This document shows positions 6,250-14,979 of a stretch of 18,709 nt of DNA, piece by piece; the first letter of the stretch is position 1, and each line of letters begins with the position of its first letter. Source of the DNA: Rikenellaceae bacterium (lineage in GTDB: Bacteria > Bacteroidota > Bacteroidia > Bacteroidales > UBA932); the NCBI GenBank assembly GCA_900769145.1, contig CAAGFN010000198.1, positions 1 to 18,709 on the forward strand, in the 5' to 3' direction. The position numbers were made by a program, and so were the translations under genes. The notes beneath the pieces were generated by a model that saw only the letters and a list, made by a program, of their open reading frames with translations, was not told the DNA's origin and made no database searches.

Positions 6250-9200
6250 ATGACATTTAGATGCATCATTACCTTGCTGACCGTCCTTGCCGCCGTCTCC
6301 CTGAGGATAACGGCGGGAGAAGTCATTGACCTCAAGGAAAGACGGTATGATGTGCAGACCGGGCTGCCCTCCAACGAGGTCAATTCCTTCGTCCAGGATG
6401 ACCGTGGCTTCGTGTGGATGGCTACCACCAACGGCCTTGCCAGATTCGACGGCTATGACTTCAGCTCATTCAGGGCAAGTTATGACGCTCCAGATTTCTT
6501 CAGGAGCAACACCATAGTGGACATTGCCGTTGACGGAGCCAAAATATGGCTCGTAACCCCGAAGGGCCTCGAATGTTTCAATCAGGAAACCCGGCTTTGC
6601 ACGGCTGTGCAGGACAGCCTTCTGGATGCCGCCTCCCTCAAGACAGTCCTGGTGGCCGGACCGGGGAAGATTCTTGCCGCAGGGCTCTCCGGCGTGTTCT
6701 TATACGATGAGGAGACCGGTGCGGTCAAACGGATGAAAGTAGCCGGAGACGAAAGTCTGGGCAACGTAAGGACATTGTACAAGGACAGGTACGGCAATGT
6801 CTGGATTGGAGCCTGGGGCAAGGGTATTTACCAGATTCCCAACGGCTCGGACTTCATAAGACCATATGTGCATCAGGATATTGATAATACACTTACCGTC
6901 AATGACTTCGCAGAGACTGCCGACGGGGACCTCCTGATTGGGACCTGGGGCAAGGGCCTGATGTGCCTGCGGCATTCGTTCTCCGGCTCTCCCTCGCTGG
7001 TTTCGTATGCCATAAGCGAAAGCCGGCCTCACCATCTCGACTGGAACATCGTTTACAGCGTGGAAACCGACTCCAGAGGATACATCTATGCAGGTTCTCC
7101 ACGCGGAATCAGAATCTTCAGCATGTCAGGAGGCCAGTTTGTCGAACACGGGTACAGGATGTCGGATGAAAGGACGACCTCCCGAATAAATGAAGTCAAA
7201 GCTGTCTTCAGGGACAGTTACGGCAATGTCTGGTTGTCCGATTACGGCAGGGGAACCTTGCTGATGAAGGCTACCGATTCAGGTGTCGATGAATTGGACC
7301 TGAGACATCTGGGACTGAGTTCCAGTACTATATTGGCGGTTTACAGGCAGCCTGACGGAATAATCTGGCTAGGAGTAAGCGGCCAGGGCATCATCAGGTA
7401 CGACGAGAACAACGGCAAAGTCCTGAACGATCCTCTTCTTGAACGAATCAATCCCAGATGCAATGCGGGTGTCGCCTTCATTCCGCTAGAAAAGAAGAAT
7501 GCAATGATTGCCGCAACCCGCTACGACGGCGTTTTCAAGATTACCCTCAGCGGCAGGAACGTCATTGCTACGGAACATATCAGGACTAACCTGCCCGGAG
7601 TGCGCAACCTTACCACCACGACAGCCGCCGTCGATATGTCAGAGACTATCTGGGTGGGAACCAGATCCGGGATTATAGCCGTGCGTCCGATCCCTGAGAC
7701 GGGTAAATACGTCAAGGAGGAACCCGAGGACATCAACCGGGAACTCGGGTATGCCACTGTATCGTGCATTTGTCCGGACCTTGACGGAAACCTCTGGATA
7801 GGGACATCGGAATTCGGCATTTTCAAGGTCAATGATGACTCAAAGAAAGAATCGGACATCCGGAAATACTGCGTGGAGAACGGAGGTCTGAACAGCAACA
7901 ATCCACTTTGCATATTCCAGGACCGGAAAGGCCGCATCTGGGCCGGTACCAAGGGTGGCGGACTGAGCCTCTACGAAAAAGAGTCGGACAAGTTCCACAT
8001 CATTGAAAATATGAATCTCTTTCTTTCCGATGAGATATGCTCCATAACGGAAGACAAAAGCGGAAATCTCTGGCTCTCGTCATCCAACGGGTTCACTTGC
8101 TGCAAATATGACTCGCCCGGCCGAGAAGTTATAAACTACGGTGCTACAGACGGCCTGAGCAATATCTCGTTCTTGCCCAATTCTGTCTGGACTGATGGCC
8201 GTCGCATTATCTACGGAGCATACGAGGGAATGTCATCCTTCAGTATCAATTCGCTTCCGGAAAGGAGAGCCGCCGCCAAGCCAATGATAACCGACATCCA
8301 GATATACGGCAATCCGCAGACTGGGGTAGCTTCACACAGTGAGTCCCGTGCAATGCCGCCATACACAGGGTCACTGAACCTCGACTGGAAGGACAAGAGC
8401 CTGGCCGTGACCTTCGCCTCTCCTGACTTCGCCAACAGCGATTTCATCAGGTACGCATACAGAATGACAGGCATTGACAAGGACTGGCATTATACCACAT
8501 CCGCCAACAGGACTGTAATCTACAGCAACCTTTCCCCGGGACGCTATATCTTCTCTGTCAAGGCCAGTTGTTCGTCCGGGGAGTGGATAATCTCGGATCC
8601 GCTCCATATCAGGGTGACGCCGGCTCCATTCTTCTCATGGTGGGCAATATTACTCTATGTGCTTGCAGGACTGGTTATTGCATTCATTGTCATATACTCC
8701 ATAGTTCACCGTGTGAGACTGCGCCACCGTCTCCGCATAGAGCAGATGGAACGTCTCAAGTCCGAGGAGGTCAACAATGCGAAGCTCGTCTTCTTTACCA
8801 ATGTCTCCCACGAGCTCTTCACTCCGCTCACGGTAATGTCGGTCTCCATTGAAAAGCTGCTCGAAAACTTCGACGACCCGTCATTGAGCCGCATTCTCAG
8901 GTCCAATCTGGACCGTCTCAAACGCCTTCTCCAGCAGATCATGGAGTTCCGCAAGGCGGAGTCTTCCAATCTCAGGCTCAAGGTTGCCAATACTGACATT
9001 GTGTCCTTCGTGAAGAAAATCTGCGATGAGAACTTCGCTCCTCTCATTGACTCCGGGAAGAATGTCAATATGCTGTTCTCCTCTGATACAGAGCATTTTG
9101 AAGGTTACATTGACAGGGATAAACTTGACAAAATCCTGTACAATCTGATATCTAACGCATACAAGTACAACCGGCCCGGAGGCAGCGTCAGCGTCAGCGT

Positions 9201-10323
9201 CAAGACGGAGGAGGCTCCGGCTCACTATGTCATCATTTCAGTAAAAGATACCGGATACGGCATCAGCAGCAAGAAGCAGGCTGGCCTGTTCAAGCGGTTC
9301 TACGAGGGGGATTACAGAGAGTACAACACCACTGGTACCGGCATAGGACTATCCTTGACAAAGGATCTTGTGGACCTGCACAAGGGGACGATAAGAGTGG
9401 ACAGCATAGAGGGAGAAGGTACTGAGTTCCAGGTGCGTATCCCGGTTGACAGATCGGCCTATTCCGATGACCAGATACAGACAGAGGTCATACTGGATGA
9501 TGCAAAGATGACAATATCCCAGGGAGATGAGGCGGTATCCGGGGACAAGAATTCCGTGCTGGTGGTCGAGGACAATGAGGAGCTCCTCTACATGATGAAG
9601 CGGATATTGTCCGGCAAATACAATGTCTTCACTGCCAAAAACGGCAAGGAGGCTCTCGAGGTCCTCGGGGAATGCCCTGTGGATATCGTTATTACGGACT
9701 TGCTTATGCCGGAGATGGACGGGGCTGATTTGTGCCGCGCTATCCGCTCCGATCTGTCATACTCGCATCTCCCGGTAATTGTCCTAAGCGCCAGGACTAC
9801 TGCGGAGACCAAGATGGAATCCTTCGAGGCGGGAGCTGACGCCTACATTGCCAAGCCTTTCGACATGAACGTACTCATTGCCCAGGTGGACGGCCTGATA
9901 CAGAACAGGAAGAAGATATTCGACAACTTCAGGCAGGAGCAGACTCTCGACACCGGAGGAATAATCAGCACAGATCTTGACCGCCAGTTCATTGACAGGG
10001 CCGTCAATATCATCGAGTCTCATATATCGGAAACGGAGTTCAATATCAATGACTTCAATCAGGCGATGAATATGTCCAACTCGACATTGTACCGCAAGAT
10101 TAAGGGCTTGACCGGGATGTCTCCGAAAGAATTCATCAGGAATATCAGGTTCAAATACGCCTGCAGGCTTCTTCTCGAGAAGAGCAGCAGCGTCGCAGAG
10201 GTAGCCTATATGGTGGGCTTCTCGGATGCCAAATATTTCTCCATCTGCTTCAAGAAGGAGTTCGGGATGACCCCGAGCAAGTATATATCAATTCACAGGA
10301 AAGACGAAACAACAGAAATTTAG
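6250..10323 (+). CDS. Hybrid two-component system regulator (HTCS)
   Basis: A 1357-residue one-protein sensor, kinase and transcription factor spanning the inner membrane. In order: signal peptide or anchor (residues 1-22); a periplasmic sensor of repeated Reg_prop blades (patterns such as DRGFVWMATTNGLARFDGY and GNVWIGAWGKGIY) over ~30-700; a Y_Y_Y domain (~705-790); a membrane helix (~795-820); a HisKA region with phospho-acceptor H854 in SHELFTPL, where Phe stands in place of the usual Arg; an ATPase domain with N969, D1000 (DTGYGI) and GTGIGL; a receiver (~1101-1215) with E1107-D1108, phospho-acceptor D1150 and K1202; and an AraC-type HTH at the C-terminus (~1255-1350). HTCS proteins bind oligosaccharides in the periplasm and activate neighbouring glycan-degradation genes. 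Here the regulator gene itself leads the operon, with 6 bases to the next gene, which implies autoregulation. Confidence 0.96.
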   Translation: MTFRCIITLLTVLAAVSLRITAGEVIDLKERRYDVQTGLPSNEVNSFVQDDRGFVWMATTNGLARFDGYDFSSFRASYDAPDFFRSNTIVDIAVDGAKIWLVTPKGLECFNQETRLCTAVQDSLLDAASLKTVLVAGPGKILAAGLSGVFLYDEETGAVKRMKVAGDESLGNVRTLYKDRYGNVWIGAWGKGIYQIPNGSDFIRPYVHQDIDNTLTVNDFAETADGDLLIGTWGKGLMCLRHSFSGSPSLVSYAISESRPHHLDWNIVYSVETDSRGYIYAGSPRGIRIFSMSGGQFVEHGYRMSDERTTSRINEVKAVFRDSYGNVWLSDYGRGTLLMKATDSGVDELDLRHLGLSSSTILAVYRQPDGIIWLGVSGQGIIRYDENNGKVLNDPLLERINPRCNAGVAFIPLEKKNAMIAATRYDGVFKITLSGRNVIATEHIRTNLPGVRNLTTTTAAVDMSETIWVGTRSGIIAVRPIPETGKYVKEEPEDINRELGYATVSCICPDLDGNLWIGTSEFGIFKVNDDSKKESDIRKYCVENGGLNSNNPLCIFQDRKGRIWAGTKGGGLSLYEKESDKFHIIENMNLFLSDEICSITEDKSGNLWLSSSNGFTCCKYDSPGREVINYGATDGLSNISFLPNSVWTDGRRIIYGAYEGMSSFSINSLPERRAAAKPMITDIQIYGNPQTGVASHSESRAMPPYTGSLNLDWKDKSLAVTFASPDFANSDFIRYAYRMTGIDKDWHYTTSANRTVIYSNLSPGRYIFSVKASCSSGEWIISDPLHIRVTPAPFFSWWAILLYVLAGLVIAFIVIYSIVHRVRLRHRLRIEQMERLKSEEVNNAKLVFFTNVSHELFTPLTVMSVSIEKLLENFDDPSLSRILRSNLDRLKRLLQQIMEFRKAESSNLRLKVANTDIVSFVKKICDENFAPLIDSGKNVNMLFSSDTEHFEGYIDRDKLDKILYNLISNAYKYNRPGGSVSVSVKTEEAPAHYVIISVKDTGYGISSKKQAGLFKRFYEGDYREYNTTGTGIGLSLTKDLVDLHKGTIRVDSIEGEGTEFQVRIPVDRSAYSDDQIQTEVILDDAKMTISQGDEAVSGDKNSVLVVEDNEELLYMMKRILSGKYNVFTAKNGKEALEVLGECPVDIVITDLLMPEMDGADLCRAIRSDLSYSHLPVIVLSARTTAETKMESFEAGADAYIAKPFDMNVLIAQVDGLIQNRKKIFDNFRQEQTLDTGGIISTDLDRQFIDRAVNIIESHISETEFNINDFNQAMNMSNSTLYRKIKGLTGMSPKEFIRNIRFKYACRLLLEKSSSVAEVAYMVGFSDAKYFSICFKKEFGMTPSKYISIHRKDETTEI

Positions 10324-10329
10324 CATACT

Positions 10330-11739
10330 ATGAAAACAAGAGAAACATTCCTGCTGACCATCGCGGGTGCCGCAGTTGCCGGTACTCCCGCCCTGGCAGC
10401 ACACCCGTCCGGCAAGAACACCTCCAAGCCGAATGTTGTCCTCATCCTCGTCGATGATATGGGCTACAAGGATACAGGATATACCGGAAGCGATTTCTAT
10501 GAGACTCCGGTAATCGACTCTCTGGCCGCACAGTCAATGAGGTTCAATCAGGGCTATGCCTGCGCCGGAAACAGTGCGCCGAGCCGTGCCTGCCTCATAT
10601 CCGGTCAGTTCACTCCGAGGCACGGAGTCTTCGCCGTGTTCAATACCAAGAGAGGCCCGAAAGATCTGATGCGCCTGGAGCCGTTCCCGAACAACGGTAA
10701 CCTTGACCTCTCCTGCTATACCATAGCCGAGGCGATGCGTGATGCCGGATACCGTACCGGAATGGTGGGCAAATGGCATCTGGGTGACAGCCAGCATTCT
10801 CCTGATGTCCAGGGATTTGACTTTACCGCAGTGGACAAGACGCAGTCCGCCGAGGAGTTCCGCCTGTCCGGCGACCCGAAGACAATGTTCAAGGAAGTAA
10901 AGGCCATCAACGGCTTTATGGAGGAGTCCGTGGCCGCAGGCCAGCCGTTCTTCGCCTACGTATCCTTCCACGCAGTCCACACCCAGTGGCAGGCCACGCA
11001 GAAATACATTGACTATTTCGAGGCCAAGCCGGCCGGGAAACAGCACGACAAGGCTCTCTATGCGGCGATGATCAGGGATATGGATGACGCTATAGACCAG
11101 ATACTTACCAAGATTCGTGACCTTGGCGTGGATGAGGAGACCGTCATCATCTTCACCTCTGACAACGGCGGCGTGAACCAGACCTCCCAGGCCCCTCTCA
11201 GGGCTTTCAAGGGTACTCTCTATGAGGGTGGAATCAGGGTTCCGTTCTTTATCCACAACACGAAGCTGGTGGTGCCGGGAGAGATCGACCTGCCTGTTGC
11301 CAATGTGGACATTTATCCTACAGCATTGGCGTACGCCGGTGTCAAGCCTCCGAAGGACAAACTCCTGGACGGCATTTCCCTCAAGGACATTGCCGCAGGC
11401 AAGAGCAAGGTCAAGGAGCGTCCTGCCCTATACTGGCATTTCCCCGGCTATCTTGACAAGCCTTGTCCGGGAGGCCGTGACAAGGACTTCCGTCTCCGTC
11501 CGGCCACTGTCCTCCGCAAAGGTGACTGGAAACTCCACCTCTTCTATGAGGAATGGCTTCTGGACGGCGGCTGGGACAAGCGTGCCACCAACAACAGCGT
11601 CGAACTCTACAATATAGCAGATGACATCTCCGAGAAGTACAACCTTGCGAACGAGATGCCGCAGAAGAGGGATGAACTCCTCAAGGAAATGCTGAACTGG
11701 ATTGAGGCCAATGAGGTCCCACTACCTATTGTGAAGTAA
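10330..11739 (+). CDS. Serine-type arylsulfatase-family sulfatase (469 aa)
   Basis: An exported sulfatase for sulfate-ester removal from a glycan. The signal peptide is residues 1-24 (MKTRETFLLTIAGAAVAGTP, AxA near ALAA). S1 family marks are the metal pair D42-D43 in ILVDDMG, the active-site motif S82-A-P-S-R86 in NSAPSRACLISG (S82 is the formylglycine precursor), GKWHLGD, TSDNGG, and LYEGGIRVP before the C-terminal subdomain. Length is typical of compact S1 sulfatases, without the extra helical C-terminus of the other two. It is only distantly similar to them, so it probably attacks a different position or residue. It sits 6 bases after the HTCS and 13 bases before the GH2 gene, so all are likely co-transcribed. 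General resemblance is to galactose- or hexosamine-acting sulfatases; the exact subfamily is not assigned. Confidence 0.93.
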   Translation: MKTRETFLLTIAGAAVAGTPALAAHPSGKNTSKPNVVLILVDDMGYKDTGYTGSDFYETPVIDSLAAQSMRFNQGYACAGNSAPSRACLISGQFTPRHGVFAVFNTKRGPKDLMRLEPFPNNGNLDLSCYTIAEAMRDAGYRTGMVGKWHLGDSQHSPDVQGFDFTAVDKTQSAEEFRLSGDPKTMFKEVKAINGFMEESVAAGQPFFAYVSFHAVHTQWQATQKYIDYFEAKPAGKQHDKALYAAMIRDMDDAIDQILTKIRDLGVDEETVIIFTSDNGGVNQTSQAPLRAFKGTLYEGGIRVPFFIHNTKLVVPGEIDLPVANVDIYPTALAYAGVKPPKDKLLDGISLKDIAAGKSKVKERPALYWHFPGYLDKPCPGGRDKDFRLRPATVLRKGDWKLHLFYEEWLLDGGWDKRATNNSVELYNIADDISEKYNLANEMPQKRDELLKEMLNWIEANEVPLPIVK

Positions 11740-11752
11740 TAAATCATTGAAA

Positions 11753-14700
11753 ATGAAGAAGATAATTCTGGCAATCCTGCTAGCGGCCAGCCTGTCCGCA
11801 TTCCCCCTCCACGCCCAGATAACCTTCGGCCATCCGGAGAAAATCAATGACGGCTGGAGGTTCGCCCTCAATCCCGGCGAGGACTGCAGCGCGGTGAACT
11901 ATGATGACAGCGGCTGGAGAAAACTCGATTTGCCTCACGACTGGAGCGTCGAGTTCCCGATGGACAAGAAATACTCCAGCTGCACCGGCTATCTGCCCGG
12001 CGGCGAGGGCTGGTACAGGAAGAACCTCTTTGTCCCGGCTTCCGAAAAAGGCCGCAGGCTCTACCTTTATTTTGAAGGCGTCTATAACAACAGCGAGGTC
12101 TGGGTCAACGGCGAACACGTCGGATATAGGCCAAATGGCTATGTGTCATTTATTTACGATGTGACCGGAAAACTTCGTCCCGGCAAGGACAATGTCATTG
12201 CCGTCAAGGTGGACCACACCAAGGATGCCGACTCCAGATGGTACACAGGCTCAGGCATCTACAGGGACGTTTACCTGGTTTCATCAGCCCAGACCCACAT
12301 TGGCAACTGGGGAGTCTTCGCCCGCACCCTCGAAGTCAGGGAGGACGGAAGCGCCCTCATTGGTGTCAGCGTGAATGTGGTCAATGACGGCAAGAAACCG
12401 GCTTCCGTGAAAGTCGTGAACCGGCTCCGGAGAAATGAGTCCCTCATTGCCGAGTCGACCGAACCTCTTGGCCTGCCGGCAGGGCAGTCCTGGAAGGTGG
12501 AAAATACCCTTGTCGTGGGACATCCTGAACTCTGGAGCGTGGACTCCCCGAACCTGTATGAACTTGAAACCCTCATCCTCGATGCCAAGGGGAACAAGAT
12601 TGACGGAGCCAAGGTCAATGTGGGCATCAGGACCACCCGTTTCGACCCGGACAAGGGCTTCTTCCTCAATGGCAAGAACCTGAAACTCAAGGGAGTATGC
12701 CTCCATCACGATGCTGGTTCCCTTGGAGCAGTAGTGCCGGAAGACGTCTGGAGAAGCCGTCTCAAGACCCTCAGGGAAATCGGTTGCAATGCGATAAGGA
12801 TGAGCCACAATCCGCAGGCTGAGACTCTCTACGACCTCTGCGACCAGATGGGCTTCCTCGTGATGGACGAATGCTTCGACGAATGGGAGTTCCCGAAGCG
12901 CAAATGGATTGAGGGCTGGAATGTTGGCGACCATCCTGGTTATCAGGGATATTCGGAGTATTTCAATGAATGGGCCGAGACCGATCTCAGGTCAATGGTG
13001 GAGCGCGACAAGAATCACCCTTCCATCATAATGTGGAGCATCGGCAATGAGGTTGATTATCCGAATGACCCTTATTCCCACCCGATTTTGGACTATGAGG
13101 GAATCTCCCAGAAGACCGTGCCGGGGTACCAGCCTGACAGGCCTTCAGCAACACGCATAGGCGACATTGCGAAGCGTCTCGTGCCGGTTGTCAAGTCCAT
13201 CGACACATCCCGTGCGGTGACCGGAGCGATGGCCGGGGTAGTGATGTCCAACCACACTGACTATCCCGGTGCCCTCGACGTGACAGGCTACAACTACACC
13301 GAACACAGATACATCACAGACCATATCAAGTATCCGGAAAGGGTTATCTACGGCAGTGAAAACAGGCACGACTACGCCGCCTGGCTCGCCGTCAGGGACA
13401 ATGACCATATCTGCGGACAGTTCCTCTGGACAGGTATCGACTACCTCGGCGAGGCCGGACGCTTCCCTTCACGCGGCTTTGTGAGCGGTCTCATTGGCCT
13501 GAACGGGGAGAAGAAGCCACGGGGATGGTACAGGCAGTCATTGTGGAGCGACAAGCCTATGGTCTATGCCGGGACAATGCCGTCAGACAAGGTCAATGCC
13601 AAGACTTCCTTCATTGACGTTGAGGACAAGTGGAACTACAAAAAGGGTGAGAAAATCACCGTGGCCGTGTTCACCAACTGCGAGTCGGCAGAACTTGAAC
13701 TCAATGGCAGGAAAATCACCGGGAAACCGCGTAAGGACCCTGATTCCAATGCCCTCCTCTGGGATGTGGACTACGAGGAAGGTGAGCTGACCGTCTATGG
13801 CATCAATGGAGGGGAAACCGCTTCCAATGCAAGGCTCAGGACGTACGGGGCTCCGTCAGGCCTCAAGGTAAAGTCCGACAAGACCATCATCGAAGGTGCC
13901 GGGAGGGTTGCCATGGTGAGAATGGAAATAGTCGATGACAATGGTGCCAGAGTCCGCGATGCCCGTCACAGAGTCATCTGCGAGACCAGCGGGGACTGCT
14001 CGTTCATAAGAATGGAAAATGCCGACCCGCAGTACACCGGCTCGTTTCTCGGCAATGAACTCCCTGCCCACAAGGGCCAGATCCTTGCATATGTCCGCAC
14101 AGACAAGCCTGAGGGCAATGCCAGAGTCACCTTCAAGATTCCTGAACTTGGCCTTGAGAAGAGCGTTGACCTGGAAATCCACACAACCTGGGATTTTGAC
14201 CCGGAGACCGCCGTCTGCAGGAGCTACAGGACCGACCCTGACCTCAATTTCTATGTCCTTTATCCTCACGACATTGTGCCACGCAAGGGTACTGAACTCC
14301 CGGCCATCGTATTTTTCTTCGGTGGCGGATGGAACAGCGGCACAGTGCATCAGTTCGCATCCAGGGCACGTGAGATAGCGGACCGCGGGATGGTATGCAT
14401 CCTGGCAGACTACAGGGTATTCAAGAGATTCGGAACAGATCCTTTCGCCTCTGTCGAGGATGCCAAGTCCGTAATGAGATACGTGCGTTCACACGCTGCG
14501 GAACTCCGCATTGACCCTGACAGGATAGCCGCATCGGGAGGCTCCGCAGGTGGGCATCTCGCCGCAGCAACGGCATTGGTAGAGGGATTTGACTCGCCTT
14601 CTGATGACCTGAAAGTGTCCCCGAAGCCTAATGCGCTTGTACTGTTCAACCCGGTGTTCAACAATGCACCGACTCCTGAAGGATACGGCTACACGAGAAT

Positions 14701-14965
14701 CAGCAGCCGTTTCCCGCAATTCTCACCTTATCACAATATCACCGCAGGGGCTCCTCCGACATTGATAATGGTCGGTACCAAGGACCATCTCATCCCGGTT
14801 TCGACCTCAGAGGCCTACAAGGCCAGGATGGATGAGGTGGGAAGCCGCTGTGAACTCCATCTCTATGAGGGTGTAGGCCACGGGTTCTACCATCAGGAAG
14901 GCTACTACAGGCAGACACTGGACACTGCGATCAAGTTCCTTCAATCATTGGGATACATTGACTGA
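11753..14965 (+). CDS. GH2 beta-galactosidase-type enzyme fused to an alpha/beta-hydrolase (esterase) domain
   Basis: A 1070-residue exported bifunctional candidate. The ATG at 11753 starts a signal peptide (MKKIILAILLAASLSAFPLHA); the in-frame TTG at 11747 is less likely. GH2 layout: jelly-roll sugar-binding domain (~20-190, with GWRFAL and LPHDWSVE), Ig-like domain (~190-300), TIM barrel (~300-600) with acid/base E433 in IGNEVD and probable nucleophile E536 in YGSENRHD, a DUF4982-like domain (~615-690), and a GH2 domain-5-like module (~700-800). Residues ~815-1070 add an esterase-like domain: oxyanion-type FGGGW (~858), nucleophile S931 in GGSAGG, D1011 in GTKDHLIP, H1043 in GVGHGF. This resembles BD-FAE/acetyl-esterase-type hydrolases. 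The pairing suggests removal of an acyl group and a beta-galactosyl (or related) unit from the same glycan. Confidence 0.93.
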   Translation: MKKIILAILLAASLSAFPLHAQITFGHPEKINDGWRFALNPGEDCSAVNYDDSGWRKLDLPHDWSVEFPMDKKYSSCTGYLPGGEGWYRKNLFVPASEKGRRLYLYFEGVYNNSEVWVNGEHVGYRPNGYVSFIYDVTGKLRPGKDNVIAVKVDHTKDADSRWYTGSGIYRDVYLVSSAQTHIGNWGVFARTLEVREDGSALIGVSVNVVNDGKKPASVKVVNRLRRNESLIAESTEPLGLPAGQSWKVENTLVVGHPELWSVDSPNLYELETLILDAKGNKIDGAKVNVGIRTTRFDPDKGFFLNGKNLKLKGVCLHHDAGSLGAVVPEDVWRSRLKTLREIGCNAIRMSHNPQAETLYDLCDQMGFLVMDECFDEWEFPKRKWIEGWNVGDHPGYQGYSEYFNEWAETDLRSMVERDKNHPSIIMWSIGNEVDYPNDPYSHPILDYEGISQKTVPGYQPDRPSATRIGDIAKRLVPVVKSIDTSRAVTGAMAGVVMSNHTDYPGALDVTGYNYTEHRYITDHIKYPERVIYGSENRHDYAAWLAVRDNDHICGQFLWTGIDYLGEAGRFPSRGFVSGLIGLNGEKKPRGWYRQSLWSDKPMVYAGTMPSDKVNAKTSFIDVEDKWNYKKGEKITVAVFTNCESAELELNGRKITGKPRKDPDSNALLWDVDYEEGELTVYGINGGETASNARLRTYGAPSGLKVKSDKTIIEGAGRVAMVRMEIVDDNGARVRDARHRVICETSGDCSFIRMENADPQYTGSFLGNELPAHKGQILAYVRTDKPEGNARVTFKIPELGLEKSVDLEIHTTWDFDPETAVCRSYRTDPDLNFYVLYPHDIVPRKGTELPAIVFFFGGGWNSGTVHQFASRAREIADRGMVCILADYRVFKRFGTDPFASVEDAKSVMRYVRSHAAELRIDPDRIAASGGSAGGHLAAATALVEGFDSPSDDLKVSPKPNALVLFNPVFNNAPTPEGYGYTRISSRFPQFSPYHNITAGAPPTLIMVGTKDHLIPVSTSEAYKARMDEVGSRCELHLYEGVGHGFYHQEGYYRQTLDTAIKFLQSLGYID

Positions 14966-14979
14966 CAATAACGTTGACT

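Noticed and set aside
9187..9205. Short tandem repeat GGCAGCGTCAGCGTCAGCGTC
   Set aside because: It is a simple run encoding Gly-Ser-Val-Ser-Val within the kinase ATPase domain and is no more than local codon repetition.
10534..11256. Long open frame on the - strand (240 codons) inside the sulfatase at 10330
   Set aside because: It is fully antisense to a well-supported sulfatase, has no recognisable domain, and fits the usual shadow frames of GC-richer coding DNA. The long - strand frames at 12284-12934, 15904-16998 and 17177-17995 are rejected for the same reason.
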